Assembly: GCA_038231815.1 (NCBI GenBank)
Contig: JBBRKQ010000006.1
Coordinates: forward strand, 8,945-72,944
Direction of reading: 5' to 3'
Source of the DNA: CAILKP01 sp038231815
GTDB lineage: Bacteria > Planctomycetota > Phycisphaerae > Phycisphaerales > UBA1924
DNA length: 64,000 nucleotides
Positions 1 through 8,794 of the stretch are shown in pieces; positions within the stretch are counted from its first letter, which is position 1, and each line of letters opens with the position of its first letter. The position numbers and the translations under genes were made by a program. Below the pieces are notes generated by a model that was given only the letters and a program-made list of their open reading frames with translations, had not been told where the DNA came from and did not search any database.

Positions 1-1
1 T

Positions 2-772
2 GAAGCAGGAAAGAAACTTGATGTGCTAGTCAAAGGCTTCTGGCACCGGGTGTGGGAGCGCAAGCCGCTGAAGTTTACCGTGCTTGTGTTTCTGGCGGTT
101 GCGGTCGCCAGCTTGTTTGAGATTATCCCAACGTTCGTCATCGGCTCGAACATACCGACGATCGCATCGGTGCAGCCGTACACACCGCTGGAACTGGCAG
201 GCCGAGACATCTATGTTGCAGAGGGCTGCTATGGCTGTCACAGCCAGATGATCCGCCCGCTGTATGCCGAGACGAAGCGCTACGGCGAATACTCCAAACC
301 CGGAGAGTTCGTGTATGACCATCCCTTCCAGTGGGGCAGCAAGCGCACGGGGCCGGATCTGCAGCGCGAGGGTGGGAAGCAGTCGGACAGTTGGCACGTG
401 CTGCACTTTAACAACCCAAGGCAAGTCAACGACCGCTCGATCATGCCGGCGTATCCGCACATGCTGACCAAGCCGATCGACTTTGACGGTCTGACCGCCC
501 GCGTACGCGTTATGGCAATGCTGGGTGTGCCTTATGGCCAGGCCGTACTTGACGGCAAGGCACCCGAAATGGCACGTGAGCAGGCCGCGGCGATTGCCAA
601 GAGCATCGCCGCCCAAGGCGGACAGGCCGACCTTGGCGACAAGCAGGTTGTAGCACTGATTGCGTACATCCAGCGATTGGGCACCGATATTTCCAAGCCC
701 GCGCCGGTTGCCGCACCGGCGGCAAAGGTTGCCCAAACCGCCCCGGCGGCCAAAACAGTCAGGCCGCAGTGA
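2..772 (+). CDS. ccoO: cbb3 oxidase subunit II CcoO (partial or O half of CcoNO)
   Basis: This is the membrane-anchored monohaem cytochrome c subunit of cbb3-type haem-copper oxidase. It passes electrons towards the catalytic subunit CcoN. Counting from a GTG at 23, one membrane segment lies at about residues 17-36, and the haem c motif CYGCH is at 69-73, followed by the CcoO-typical SQMIRP and the RYGEYSKPGEF stretch. The tail is Ala/Pro-rich. The frame stays open to the left edge without a stop. The gene may therefore start at GTG 23 (AGGAAAG lies upstream), or it may be the O part of a fused CcoNO polypeptide, which exists in other bacteria. It leads the run ccoO-Q-P-G-H. The identity is firm; the start is not. 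Confidence 0.9.
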   Translation, partial: EAGKKLDVLVKGFWHRVWERKPLKFTVLVFLAVAVASLFEIIPTFVIGSNIPTIASVQPYTPLELAGRDIYVAEGCYGCHSQMIRPLYAETKRYGEYSKPGEFVYDHPFQWGSKRTGPDLQREGGKQSDSWHVLHFNNPRQVNDRSIMPAYPHMLTKPIDFDGLTARVRVMAMLGVPYGQAVLDGKAPEMAREQAAAIAKSIAAQGGQADLGDKQVVALIAYIQRLGTDISKPAPVAAPAAKVAQTAPAAKTVRPQ

Positions 773-832
773 GTGATTGAGATCATGTGAGCGGCGGAGC
801 TGCTCGCCATTTTACTACGTCTGGAGCATTCA

Positions 833-1006
833 ATGAGACTTTCCGACATCATGTCTCGCGTGGACTTGACGGTGTGGCCGATCGCGGCTTTGGTGATCTT
901 TGTGGGCGTGTTCATTGTTGTTGCCAGACGAGCATTCGCGCGATCGCCGTCTGAGAACGAGCGTGCCGCGGCGATGCTGCTTGGTGACGATGCCGAATCC
1001 ATGTAA
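833..1006 (+). CDS. ccoQ: CcoQ/FixQ-like small membrane subunit
   Basis: This is a 57-residue protein starting MRLSDIMSRV. It has a single hydrophobic helix at about residues 12-31 followed by an Arg-containing cytoplasmic tail that ends in an acidic stretch. It lies exactly between ccoO and ccoP, the place of the CcoQ/FixQ subunit, which stabilises the interaction of CcoP with the core oxidase. CcoQ sequences are too short and variable for a firm assignment by motif alone, so the call rests on size, topology and position. Confidence 0.7.
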   Translation: MRLSDIMSRVDLTVWPIAALVIFVGVFIVVARRAFARSPSENERAAAMLLGDDAESM

Positions 1007-1087
1007 TTGCCGTTTGGCCACAGACACACCAATTTCAAGCCTTGGCGATGATGCGAGACTTGCCCTTTTATAGAGATGGAACCTGCC

Positions 1088-1849
1088 ATGAGCGCAACGA
1101 CCAGCCCAATGAACCACGGATCAGTAACCTCCGGCCACTCGGCAACCGCCGCGGGCTCCGAATCCTTGCCAACGCGTGGCGCAGCAGATTTCAATCGAGC
1201 GGCTGACCCCAAGCCATTGGCCGAGACGGGCCACTCGTACGACGGCATCACGGAATACGACAACCCAACCCCGGGTTGGTGGCACCTGCTGTTTTTCCTG
1301 TCGATCATCTTCTCGATTGGCTATTTCATTATCTATTCGGCCGACCCGCTGGCACCGACGGTGCAAGGCGACTGGGAGAAGGATGTGGCCGAGGCCAACG
1401 CCAAGATTTTTGCGAAGATCGGCAACCTCAAGGCGGATGAGCCGACGATGCTGGCGATGATGGTCCAGCCCGAATGGATGAGCTTTGGCACCTCGCTGTT
1501 TAAGGCCAACTGCATCAGTTGCCATGGCCGCGAGGGTCAGGGTGAAGTTGGCCCGAACCTAACCGATGACTCATACAAGAACATCACCCAACTTCCCGAC
1601 TTCCTGCGGGTGGTTCGGGAGGGTGCCGCCGGAGGGGCAATGCCCGCGTGGAAGGGCCGCCTGAGTGACAATGAGGTTGTGCTGGTTGCTTCGTACGCGG
1701 CATCGCTGCGGGGCAAAAACCTTCCGGGCCCTCGTGGTGCGGAGGGCGCTGTCGCACCACCGTGGCCGCCGCTTCCGGCTGCCAAACAAGCGGCGGTTTC
1801 ACCTGCTTCAACACCTTCCGCAGCCTCAATCCCGGCAGCTGCGAAGTAA
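1088..1849 (+). CDS. ccoP: cbb3 oxidase subunit III CcoP, one-haem form
   Basis: This is the c-type cytochrome subunit of cbb3 oxidase. The FixP N-terminal signature is clear: YDGITEYDNPTPGWWHLLFF leads into a membrane helix at about residues 63-83. A periplasmic cytochrome domain follows with CISCH at 142-146 and a likely Met axial ligand in GAMPAW near residue 185. Proteobacterial CcoP has two CxxCH motifs; only one is present here. The C terminus is Ala/Pro-rich. ATG 1088 was chosen because GGA lies 7 bases upstream; ATG 1076 in the same frame is the alternative. Confidence 0.9.
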   Translation: MSATTSPMNHGSVTSGHSATAAGSESLPTRGAADFNRAADPKPLAETGHSYDGITEYDNPTPGWWHLLFFLSIIFSIGYFIIYSADPLAPTVQGDWEKDVAEANAKIFAKIGNLKADEPTMLAMMVQPEWMSFGTSLFKANCISCHGREGQGEVGPNLTDDSYKNITQLPDFLRVVREGAAGGAMPAWKGRLSDNEVVLVASYAASLRGKNLPGPRGAEGAVAPPWPPLPAAKQAAVSPASTPSAASIPAAAK

Positions 1850-1942
1850 GCACTCAGCGTCTTGCGACTCTGTGTACCCAGACCGTCCCGCTGCGTTCGC
1901 CCTGATTGGCCGGAGCGCCTCGAACCTGAAAAGACTACCGCT

Positions 1943-3613
1943 ATGCCTCCCGCCACCTTGCTTGAGCCCGATGAAAAAGTCTTGTCCACCCTAAACAAGG
2001 ATGGATCGCGGCGGTGGCTGCGGCCGCGTGTTTCGCGTGGGCAATTTCTGCGTCATCGCCGCATTGTCGCGTATGCGTTGATTGCGATCTTTGTTACTCT
2101 GCCGCACCTGCGGCTGGGCGGCAAGCCTTTGTTTCTGCTGGACATCATCGCTCGCCAATTCACGATATTCGGCAGGACGTTTCTTCCGACGGACAGTCTG
2201 CTGCTGGCGCTGCTGGTGGTTGGGGTATTTTTATCAATCTTTTTGGTCACGGCCCTGTTTGGCCGGGCGTGGTGCGGGTGGGCCTGTCCACAGACGGTTT
2301 ACCTTGAGTTTGTTTTCCGGCCCATCGAGCGGCTGTTTGAAGGCGAACCGGGCCGAGCCAAACGCACGAGGTATGTCGGGCTCCGTAAGGCCGGTAAGTT
2401 GCTGGTGTTTCTGATACTGTCCATGGCCCTAGCGCACACTTTTTTAGCATATTTCGTTGGCACCGATGCACTGGCGCAATGGGTGCGACGATCACCGTTT
2501 GAGCACCCGACAAGTTTTTTGGTGATGGCTGGCGTGACGTTTTTGATGCTGTTTGACTTTGGATTCTTCCGCGAGCAAACCTGTATCGTCGCGTGCCCGT
2601 ACGGCCGAATGCAATCGGTACTGCTCGACCGCAACAGCCTGATTGTGAGTTATGACAAGCGACGGGGCGAGCCGCGTGGCCGGGGCAAGGCCGCCGTCCA
2701 GAGCGGAACGTTTGCTGGAAGGCATGACGCCGAGGGACGGGCCGCTGAAGGGCGGGGAGCTGGTGGGCAGATGGCTGGTGGGCAGATGACTGGTGGGCTG
2801 GAAGCGGGAGCATCAGCGGACCTGTCGTTACCGATCTTGCAGCAAGAACACAAGACTTCGGCGGTGACGGGCAGTGCCGATCACCGCACCGGCGACTGCG
2901 TTGATTGCGGCCTGTGCGTATCCACCTGCCCCACCGGGATTGACATACGCCAGGGCTTGCAGATGGAGTGCATCAGTTGCACGCAGTGCATTGATGCGTG
3001 CGATGCGGTGATGACGAAACTGCACCGGCCGACCGGGCTGATTCGCTACACATCACAGGCGGCCCTTGAGTATGCGGCGGGTGAGGGACCAAAGCCATCG
3101 GTTTTTCGCTGGCGCATTTTGCTCTACCCGATCATCATCCTGATCGTCGGCAGTGCGTTTCTGGTACTGCTGGTGACAGCTTCACCGGTTGATATCTCGC
3201 TGGCGCGTGCTCGCGGGTTGCCGTTTAACACGCTGGCTGATGGTCGCATCAGCAATCAGATGACCTTTAAACTCACCAGCCGCAGCCCATCGGATCAGCG
3301 GTTCACAGTGACGATCGAGGGCCCCGGCGCACCGCAGATTGAACTGGCGGAGAATCCGGTCGTGCTCAGTCCCGGTCAGGTTCATGCCGAACCGGTGATT
3401 GTGAGCATGAACCGCGATGGATTTGAGGCCGGGAGCGCGTTTGCGCTGATCAAGGTGGCCGACAGCACAGGCCGCGTGGTCTCGACTCGTTCCATCACGC
3501 TAATCGGCCCGACCAGACACCCGGATGAGCACCACAACGATGATGAAAAGAAGCGCGAAAAGTACAAGCAGGAAACTAAAGATATCGAAACGGAGAAGCA
3601 TGATGACCGTTAG
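1943..3613 (+). CDS. ccoG: cbb3 oxidase maturation ferredoxin-like protein CcoG
   Basis: This is a membrane-bound polyferredoxin of the RdxA/FixG/CcoG family, needed for delivery of copper to cbb3 oxidase. It has several membrane helices, an early CGWACPQ motif (about residue 111), CIVACPYGR (about 213), and a soluble ferredoxin part with CVDCGLCVSTCP (about 319) and CISCTQCIDAC (about 343). One more helix and an Ig-like C-terminal domain follow. A Gly/Ala/Met-rich insertion at about residues 250-292, encoded partly by 15-base tandem repeats, separates the membrane and ferredoxin parts and is not typical of the family. ATG 1943 is preferred over an upstream TTG at 1862, because the upstream residues look non-coding. 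Confidence 0.93.
   Translation: MPPATLLEPDEKVLSTLNKDGSRRWLRPRVSRGQFLRHRRIVAYALIAIFVTLPHLRLGGKPLFLLDIIARQFTIFGRTFLPTDSLLLALLVVGVFLSIFLVTALFGRAWCGWACPQTVYLEFVFRPIERLFEGEPGRAKRTRYVGLRKAGKLLVFLILSMALAHTFLAYFVGTDALAQWVRRSPFEHPTSFLVMAGVTFLMLFDFGFFREQTCIVACPYGRMQSVLLDRNSLIVSYDKRRGEPRGRGKAAVQSGTFAGRHDAEGRAAEGRGAGGQMAGGQMTGGLEAGASADLSLPILQQEHKTSAVTGSADHRTGDCVDCGLCVSTCPTGIDIRQGLQMECISCTQCIDACDAVMTKLHRPTGLIRYTSQAALEYAAGEGPKPSVFRWRILLYPIIILIVGSAFLVLLVTASPVDISLARARGLPFNTLADGRISNQMTFKLTSRSPSDQRFTVTIEGPGAPQIELAENPVVLSPGQVHAEPVIVSMNRDGFEAGSAFALIKVADSTGRVVSTRSITLIGPTRHPDEHHNDDEKKREKYKQETKDIETEKHDDR
2759..2801 (+). repeat. 15-base tandem repeat inside ccoG
   Basis: There are three head-to-tail copies of a 15-base unit (gctggtgggcagatg), the last one degenerate. 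They encode the repeating peptide AGGQM/TGGQM in the linker before the 4Fe-4S domain. The frame is kept. Confidence 0.85.
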
Positions 3614-4226
3614 CAACTCTGAAACAACCGGCGTGCAATTGCCGCTGGGGGTCGCACCAAAGGCTCACGATGAAGCTCGGGGCGGTTTAAAGAACACCGG
3701 CCGGCGCTGGCCGCTGGTCATCGTCGGATTGCTTTTACTCAACGTCGCCATCACCGCAGCGTTGATCACCCTTTCATCTCGCGATCCCGGGCTGATGGTT
3801 GAGCGCGATTATGACCAGCGGGCACTGGAGTGGGACAACTTTGCGCGGCAGCGTCTTGCCAGCGAGAGCCTGGGCTGGACGGCTGATGTCACGATTGATA
3901 CGGCGGGCGTGCAGCCGCGGCTGATTGTGCGGCTGGCAGACAGCCAAGGCCAGCCAGTGATTCCCGAGCGTGCCGAGGCCATCGCGTTCCCACAGTCGCA
4001 CGCCTCTCAGTCACAGGTGCTGCGACTCATTCCAGTTGAGGGTGATCCCGCCGCCTGCAGCAGTGTGATCAACCTCACGCATCCGGGACTTTGGGAAGTG
4101 CGGCTGACCGCTAATCGTGACGGCAAAGCGTTTATGAGCACCTCGAGCATCAAATCCAAAAACAGTGTGAGCATCACGCCAGGACGGTCGCAAGCGTTAC
4201 CACGAACTCCAGCGGAGCATGACTGA
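3600..4226 (+). CDS. ccoH: CcoH/FixH-like assembly protein
   Basis: This is a 208-residue protein with one N-terminal membrane helix (WPLVIVGLLLLNVAITAALI). After it comes a FixH-like region with a DPGLMVERDYDQRALEWD stretch and a periplasmic Ig-like beta domain. FixH/CcoH assists assembly of the cbb3 oxidase. It overlaps the end of ccoG, and its stop shares one base with the next start (TGATG at 4224-4228), which implies translational coupling. Two adjacent ATGs (3600 and 3603) are possible starts. Sequence identity in this family is low, so position carries much of the weight. Confidence 0.78.
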   Translation: MMTVSNSETTGVQLPLGVAPKAHDEARGGLKNTGRRWPLVIVGLLLLNVAITAALITLSSRDPGLMVERDYDQRALEWDNFARQRLASESLGWTADVTIDTAGVQPRLIVRLADSQGQPVIPERAEAIAFPQSHASQSQVLRLIPVEGDPAACSSVINLTHPGLWEVRLTANRDGKAFMSTSSIKSKNSVSITPGRSQALPRTPAEHD

Positions 4227-5218
4227 TGCCAATCGGCGGTGTTCAATTCGCGATGGCTATTGACGTAGCGGCATTCACACGTGAACCGCTGGCGCTTCTG
4301 CTGGGCAGCACGTTGCTGTCGAGCCTGATCGGCTCGGTTCACTGCGCGGGAATGTGCGGGCCGCTGTGCCTGATTGCATCAACATCCGCCGCCGCCGGAA
4401 AGCCGGCGCAACTCACCATCGCCGGACAAGCGGTCACGGGCGTTGGTTCCGAGCGGAACGTGCCAACGGCCATTGGCCAGGTCCCAGCCTTTGCTTACCA
4501 CTTAGGACGGCTTGCAATTTACTGCGCACTGGGTGCTCTCGCCGGGTCGCTCGGAGCCGTTGTTGATCTTGGATCTGGCCTGCTTGGGCTGCAGCGTGCC
4601 GCCGCGTTGGGCGCAGCCACATTTGTAATTGCCATGGCCATGATGATGCTCATGCGTCTTGCCGGTATTGGACTGCCGCGACTTGCCCAAACAGCTGCAT
4701 TAGTGCCGTCGCGGTTCGTTTCAGCACAGTTGCTGGCTAGGGCGCGACGGCTGCCGGCGCTGTACCGAGCCGCCGTGCTTGGCCTGCTCTCCGGGCTGCT
4801 GCCGTGCGGCTGGCTGTACGCGTTTGTGCTGGTTGCGGCGGGAACAGCATCGGTTGGCAGTGGCGTGCTGGTAATGCTGGCGTTCTGGCTTGGCACTGTG
4901 CCCCTGCTTGTCGTTCTCACAGTTGCGGCACGAAAACTAACGGGCATCGGCGGGCCGTGGCTCAAGCTGGCCACAGCTTGCCTGCTGCTGATGGCCGGTT
5001 TGGGCACCATCGCGCATCGGTCATCTGGCTTGTTCAGCGCCAATGGCAAGTCGCAGTTGGTCATGCCCGAGTGCTGTGAGCCTACCACCACTACTGCTGC
5101 TGATTTAGGTTCGAGCGATCTTTGTACCGCACAGCCAATGGCCGCTCCGGTTGCAGGAAAACTCGCCTCGCACGCGGGCGCGATTGCACGGCCAATCATG
5201 CAGGAGGCACGCAAGTGA
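4226..5218 (+). CDS. SafE/UreH-like membrane protein of the cco cluster
   Basis: This is a 330-residue polytopic membrane protein with the HCAGMCGPLCLIAS motif in the first helix and about six predicted helices, including LLSGLLPCGWLYAFV. It belongs to the sulfite exporter TauE/SafE (DsbD_2-like) group that is commonly encoded between ccoH/ccoI and ccoS. It is thought to take part in metal or redox steps of oxidase biogenesis, but the substrate is unknown. It overlaps ccoH by one base at the start and ccoI by GTGA at the end. An internal ATG at 4253 is an alternative start. Confidence 0.85.
   Translation: MPIGGVQFAMAIDVAAFTREPLALLLGSTLLSSLIGSVHCAGMCGPLCLIASTSAAAGKPAQLTIAGQAVTGVGSERNVPTAIGQVPAFAYHLGRLAIYCALGALAGSLGAVVDLGSGLLGLQRAAALGAATFVIAMAMMMLMRLAGIGLPRLAQTAALVPSRFVSAQLLARARRLPALYRAAVLGLLSGLLPCGWLYAFVLVAAGTASVGSGVLVMLAFWLGTVPLLVVLTVAARKLTGIGGPWLKLATACLLLMAGLGTIAHRSSGLFSANGKSQLVMPECCEPTTTTAADLGSSDLCTAQPMAAPVAGKLASHAGAIARPIMQEARK
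5202..5207 (+). promoter_or_regulatory. ribosome binding site deciding the ccoI start
   Basis: A perfect AGGAGG lies 7 bases before GTG 5215, inside the last codons of the upstream gene. It supports the GTG that overlaps the upstream stop over the longer open frame that begins at 5122. Confidence 0.8.
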
Positions 5219-7854
5219 GTTCAGGCGACGCATATCCGAACACCATTACTCTGGCGGCTGCTCGCTCACCTCGCGGAGCGGGGTTGAGGGCGGGGGCGGC
5301 GTGCGCCTGCACCCACTGCGGGCAACAAGTGCCCCGTGGGCTTATTCGCACCGGTGCTGCAGCCCAGTTCTGCTGCGGCGGCTGTGAGGCCGCATACACG
5401 CTAATCCACAGCGGCGGGCTTGATGACTACTACCGGGCCGACGAGATTCCCGGCAATCGTCCGGCGGATGTGACCGAAAACGATGGTTTCGGGCTCGCCG
5501 AGTTTGATGACGCTGTAGCCGTCATGCACTGCCGCCCGTGTGTTGTAGGCCAGCGGCGTCACGAACTGATTGTTTCCAACATTCACTGCGGGTCGTGCGT
5601 CTGGCTGCTTGAGCGTTTACCGAAGCTGATTCCCGGGGTGATTCACTCTCGACTCAACCTCAGCCGTCAGTGCCTGAGCGTGACGTACCAGCCTGAAGCA
5701 ACGAACCTTCGCACCATCGCACGCACGCTCGGCAGCATTGGCTATCCGGTGCGACTGGCCGGTCGCACGACCATTATCGATGTACGAAAGCTGGAAGATC
5801 GCCGCTTCATCCTCCGCATCTGCGTGGCGGGTGCAATCAGCGGCAACGTGATGCTGTTTGCATTCGCCCTGTATGGAGGTGTTTTCGCCGGGATGCAGCC
5901 CGGCTTCTTTGCATTCTTCCGCTGGCTCTCGGCCGGTCTCGGCATGCTCTCGCTGGCATGGCCTGGGGCGGTGTTCTTCAAGTCCGCGTGGTTATCCATC
6001 AGGTCTGGCTCACTGAATATTGATGTACCCATCGTCATTGGTCTGCTGGCCGGTGGTGTCTCGGGTTCGCTCAATGTCATCCTGGGTCGCAGCGAGATTT
6101 ACTTTGATTCGCTGACGATGCTGGTTTTTTTGCTGCTGGTTGGCCGGTTCATCCAGCACCGCCAGCAGCGGGCCGCACTTGACAGTGTGAATCTGTTGTA
6201 CTCGCTGACGCCCAGAGCCGCGCGGCTGGTTGATGGCGAAATCGTGCGCACAGTTGCCGCCGAGACACTCAAGCCCGTCGACACCGTTGAAGTTCTTCCC
6301 GGCCAGAGCATTCCGGTTGATGGAGTGTTGCTCTCGGTGGGTAGCAGCACCGACCAGAATGCCGCGGCGTATCTGGATGAGGCGATCCTCACCGGTGAGT
6401 CTCGCCCACGGCAGGCCCATCCGGGCCAGCGGGTGCGGGCGGGAACAGTGAATCTGCAGCACACCATCCGCATTTGTGCCACTGCCACTGGGCGCGAAAC
6501 CCTTGCCGCCCGGTTGATGGAACTTGTGGAGCAGGCCGCTGGCAGCAAACCCGGCATCGTGAGCTTTGCCGACAGAATTGGGCGACGGTTCGTGGTCTGG
6601 GTTGGCGTGCTCGCCGCGGCGACAATGGTTTTCTGGCTTGTTCGCGAGCCAACAAATCCCGGCCGTGCGCTCGACAATGCCACCGCTATGCTCATTGTTA
6701 CTTGCCCGTGCGCACTGGGGATCGCGGTTCCGCTGGTGTTTGCGGTGAGCATGGGCCGCGCTGCCCGGCGCGGCATTCTCATCAAGTCCGGGCAAGTCAT
6801 CGAGCGGCTTGCGATGCGCGGCACGGTTCTCTTTGACAAAACCGGCACCATCACACAAGGCACAATGGCCGTGGTCAAGCAAGTTGGCGACGGGCAGGCT
6901 GTGCAGATGGCCGCTCGTATTGAGTCGCAGGTCCGGCATCCGATCGCAACTGCGATCGCTGCGCTTGAGGATTCAACTGTTCGTACAGCATCGCAACTCC
7001 GGGTTGAGAGTCTCAGCAACATCATCGGCCAAGGTGTGACCGCATCAATCGGTTCACAGAGAATCCTCATCGGCTCACCGGTGATGGCCCGCAGTGCCGG
7101 GTTGGTATGGCCGGAACAACTTGCGACGGCTTGCAACGAGATTTGCAGTGGCGGTCACACGCCTGTGGTCATCGGCGTTGATGGCACGGTCGCGGCGGTG
7201 CTGGGCTTAGGTGATCCTGTACGCAGTGATGCGGCCCTTGCGGTTTTATCGCTTGCGCGGACTGGATGGGCTTCGGAAATGCTTTCGGGCGATGATCCGT
7301 CGGTCGTACGGGATGTGGCAGCAAGTGTTGGAATCGCTCCGCAATACGCCCGGGGTGGGGCAAGCCCGCAGGACAAACTCGCGGCTATCCGTGATCGCCA
7401 GCGAAGCGGGCGTGTGGTGATGGTTGGTGACGGGGTTAATGATGCGGCGGCGTTGGCCGCGGCGGACGTGGGCATAGCTGTCGCCGGCGGCGCTGAAGCC
7501 AGCCTTGAAGCGGCTGATGTGTACATGGCCAATCCGGGACTCGGGCAGATTGCTGGATTGATTGAAGCCAGCCAGGCCGCGATGCGGGCCGTGCGCTGGA
7601 CGTTGTGGGCCTCACTTGCGTACAACGTTGTTGCGGCGACGCTTGCAATTGCCGGCATGATTCATCCCATCACCGCGGCAATCATGATGCCGCTGAGTTC
7701 TCTGACTGTTCTTGCAATTGCGGTTCGCTACCCCACCTTCCCGCCGCTACCGGAGGGGCAGAGGCTGGAGGGGCAAAGGCTGGAGGGGCAGAGGCCAGAG
7801 CAACGTACGAACGACTCGCCCGCAGCGGGTGGGCACACGGGAGCCGTAGCGTGA
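5215..7854 (+). CDS. ccoI: copper-transporting P-type ATPase CcoI/FixI
   Basis: This is a P1B-type ATPase (879 residues) that exports Cu(I) for cbb3 oxidase assembly. The N terminus holds a cysteine-rich metal-binding domain (CACTHC, then CCGGC), followed by an HMA-like domain in which GSCVWLLERLP replaces the usual CxxC helix. Later come TGES (about 393), the CPC transport motif in TCPCALGIAVPL (about 497), the phosphorylation site DKTGT (541) and GDGVND (about 738). The C-terminal tail carries a (LEGQR)n repeat. The start is GTG 5215, overlapping the previous stop as GTGA. The end overlaps ccoS in the same way. Confidence 0.95.
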   Translation: MSSGDAYPNTITLAAARSPRGAGLRAGAACACTHCGQQVPRGLIRTGAAAQFCCGGCEAAYTLIHSGGLDDYYRADEIPGNRPADVTENDGFGLAEFDDAVAVMHCRPCVVGQRRHELIVSNIHCGSCVWLLERLPKLIPGVIHSRLNLSRQCLSVTYQPEATNLRTIARTLGSIGYPVRLAGRTTIIDVRKLEDRRFILRICVAGAISGNVMLFAFALYGGVFAGMQPGFFAFFRWLSAGLGMLSLAWPGAVFFKSAWLSIRSGSLNIDVPIVIGLLAGGVSGSLNVILGRSEIYFDSLTMLVFLLLVGRFIQHRQQRAALDSVNLLYSLTPRAARLVDGEIVRTVAAETLKPVDTVEVLPGQSIPVDGVLLSVGSSTDQNAAAYLDEAILTGESRPRQAHPGQRVRAGTVNLQHTIRICATATGRETLAARLMELVEQAAGSKPGIVSFADRIGRRFVVWVGVLAAATMVFWLVREPTNPGRALDNATAMLIVTCPCALGIAVPLVFAVSMGRAARRGILIKSGQVIERLAMRGTVLFDKTGTITQGTMAVVKQVGDGQAVQMAARIESQVRHPIATAIAALEDSTVRTASQLRVESLSNIIGQGVTASIGSQRILIGSPVMARSAGLVWPEQLATACNEICSGGHTPVVIGVDGTVAAVLGLGDPVRSDAALAVLSLARTGWASEMLSGDDPSVVRDVAASVGIAPQYARGGASPQDKLAAIRDRQRSGRVVMVGDGVNDAAALAAADVGIAVAGGAEASLEAADVYMANPGLGQIAGLIEASQAAMRAVRWTLWASLAYNVVAATLAIAGMIHPITAAIMMPLSSLTVLAIAVRYPTFPPLPEGQRLEGQRLEGQRPEQRTNDSPAAGGHTGAVA
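7752..7796 (+). repeat. 15-base tandem repeat at the 3' end of ccoI
   Basis: Three copies of a 15-base unit (ggaggggcagaggct and near copies) encode EGQRL-EGQRL-EGQRP in the cytoplasmic tail of CcoI, beyond the last membrane helix. Confidence 0.88.
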
Positions 7855-7988
7855 CTGTTTTATTTATCATCGTGCCCTTGGCACTGCTGCTCGCGGCCGC
7901 GGCTTTGTATGCCTTCTCACGCTCGCTGAAGCAGGGGCAGTTTGATGATCTTGACACCCCACCCATTCGCATGCTGCATGATGACTGA
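7851..7988 (+). CDS. ccoS: cbb3 oxidase maturation protein CcoS
   Basis: This is a 45-residue protein: one membrane helix (FIIVPLALLLAAAALYAF) and then the family signature GQFDDLDTPPIRMLHDD. CcoS is needed for cofactor insertion into cbb3 oxidase. The start GTG 7851 overlaps the ccoI stop (GTGA), so translation is probably coupled. It is the last gene of the cco run and ends 5 bases from the convergent DUF4126 gene. Confidence 0.93.
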   Translation: MTVLFIIVPLALLLAAAALYAFSRSLKQGQFDDLDTPPIRMLHDD

Positions 7989-7993
7989 GTAAT

Positions 7994-8617
7994 TTAGACC
8001 GCGGTATTCGGGACCACTCGCGGAGCCTGCACAAGCAGACGCGCCGTCGCCTTTCGCTCTTGGCGGCGCTGCCACCAGCGAATGCCAACGATGAGGCCGA
8101 TGCACAGCATCGCCCACAGCAGCACTGGGGCGATGATGGTCATGATGGCAATGGTTCCGGCAAATGCCGTTTCTACTGTTGAAACCAGAGGATTCCCAAG
8201 CCCTCCGGTGAGCGCGGTGGACCCTGCTCGGACCGCCACCGTGCCCGCCTGCACCACACCCGCAGCACCGCCACCGGCGATCAGGGCCAGTGACCACTTC
8301 ATGACCTGCCCGCCGGAGTTGCCGGCAAATCCGAACTGACTTGCCGCCAGGATTGTTCCGGCAATGACGGCCGCGGGCGTTGTGGCAACATCCAGCATGT
8401 GGTCAACCCACGGGATCCAGTATCCGAGAATCTCAAGCCCGCTGGCGACAGCGAAAGCGATGAGCGCTTCATCGCTGGTCATCCAGGCAAACCCGGGCGA
8501 GACGGTGAGTGCCCCGGCCCGCACCGCGATGCACGCGACGAGCAGTGGGATGAAGACTCTAAACCCGCACGCCGCGGCGAGCCCGAGACCGACTAAAACT
8601 GAAAGAGCGATCTGCAT
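7994..8617 (-). CDS. DUF4126-type membrane protein
   Basis: This is a 207-residue polytopic membrane protein that starts MQIALSVLVGLGLAAACGFR. It contains the stretches CGFRVFIPLL and GYWIPWVDHMLDVATTPAA, which are typical of the DUF4126 family, whose function is unknown. ATG 8617 was chosen because GGAGGAA lies 5 bases upstream; the longer frame to 8707 is unlikely. It lies downstream of the VWA gene on the same strand, separated by 177 bases, so it could be a separate transcript. Confidence 0.85.
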   Translation of the reverse strand: MQIALSVLVGLGLAAACGFRVFIPLLVACIAVRAGALTVSPGFAWMTSDEALIAFAVASGLEILGYWIPWVDHMLDVATTPAAVIAGTILAASQFGFAGNSGGQVMKWSLALIAGGGAAGVVQAGTVAVRAGSTALTGGLGNPLVSTVETAFAGTIAIMTIIAPVLLWAMLCIGLIVGIRWWQRRQERKATARLLVQAPRVVPNTAV

Positions 8618-8764
8618 GGTGTTCCTCCAACGATTACAGTACAAGTATATTCGGAGGGGAGTCGACGGAGTTTCGGGCGGGCGTACTGAGCCTACCGCAA
8701 TAGGCACGCAAGCTTTGGTGATCGCTCAAGTTTTATACGGACCTGAAGTTATTGGGACATTAAC

Positions 8765-8787
8765 AACCCGGGACCAAGTGCCGGGTT
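8765..8787 (-). terminator. weak terminator-like hairpin after the VWA gene
   Basis: AACCCGG and CCGGGTT form a 7-bp stem with a 9-base loop just past the VWA stop. On the minus strand the hairpin is followed only by GTTAATG, not a real U-tract, so termination may be partial. Confidence 0.4.
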
Positions 8788-8794
8788 TGCTGAC

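Noticed and set aside
6010..7136. Two overlapping minus-strand frames of about 310-345 codons
   Set aside because: Both are antisense to ccoI, which has all P-type ATPase motifs in the sense frame.
7752..7796. Tandem repeats as a possible CRISPR
   Set aside because: The units are 15 bases, contiguous, without spacers, and inside a gene. None of the repeats in the window has CRISPR architecture.
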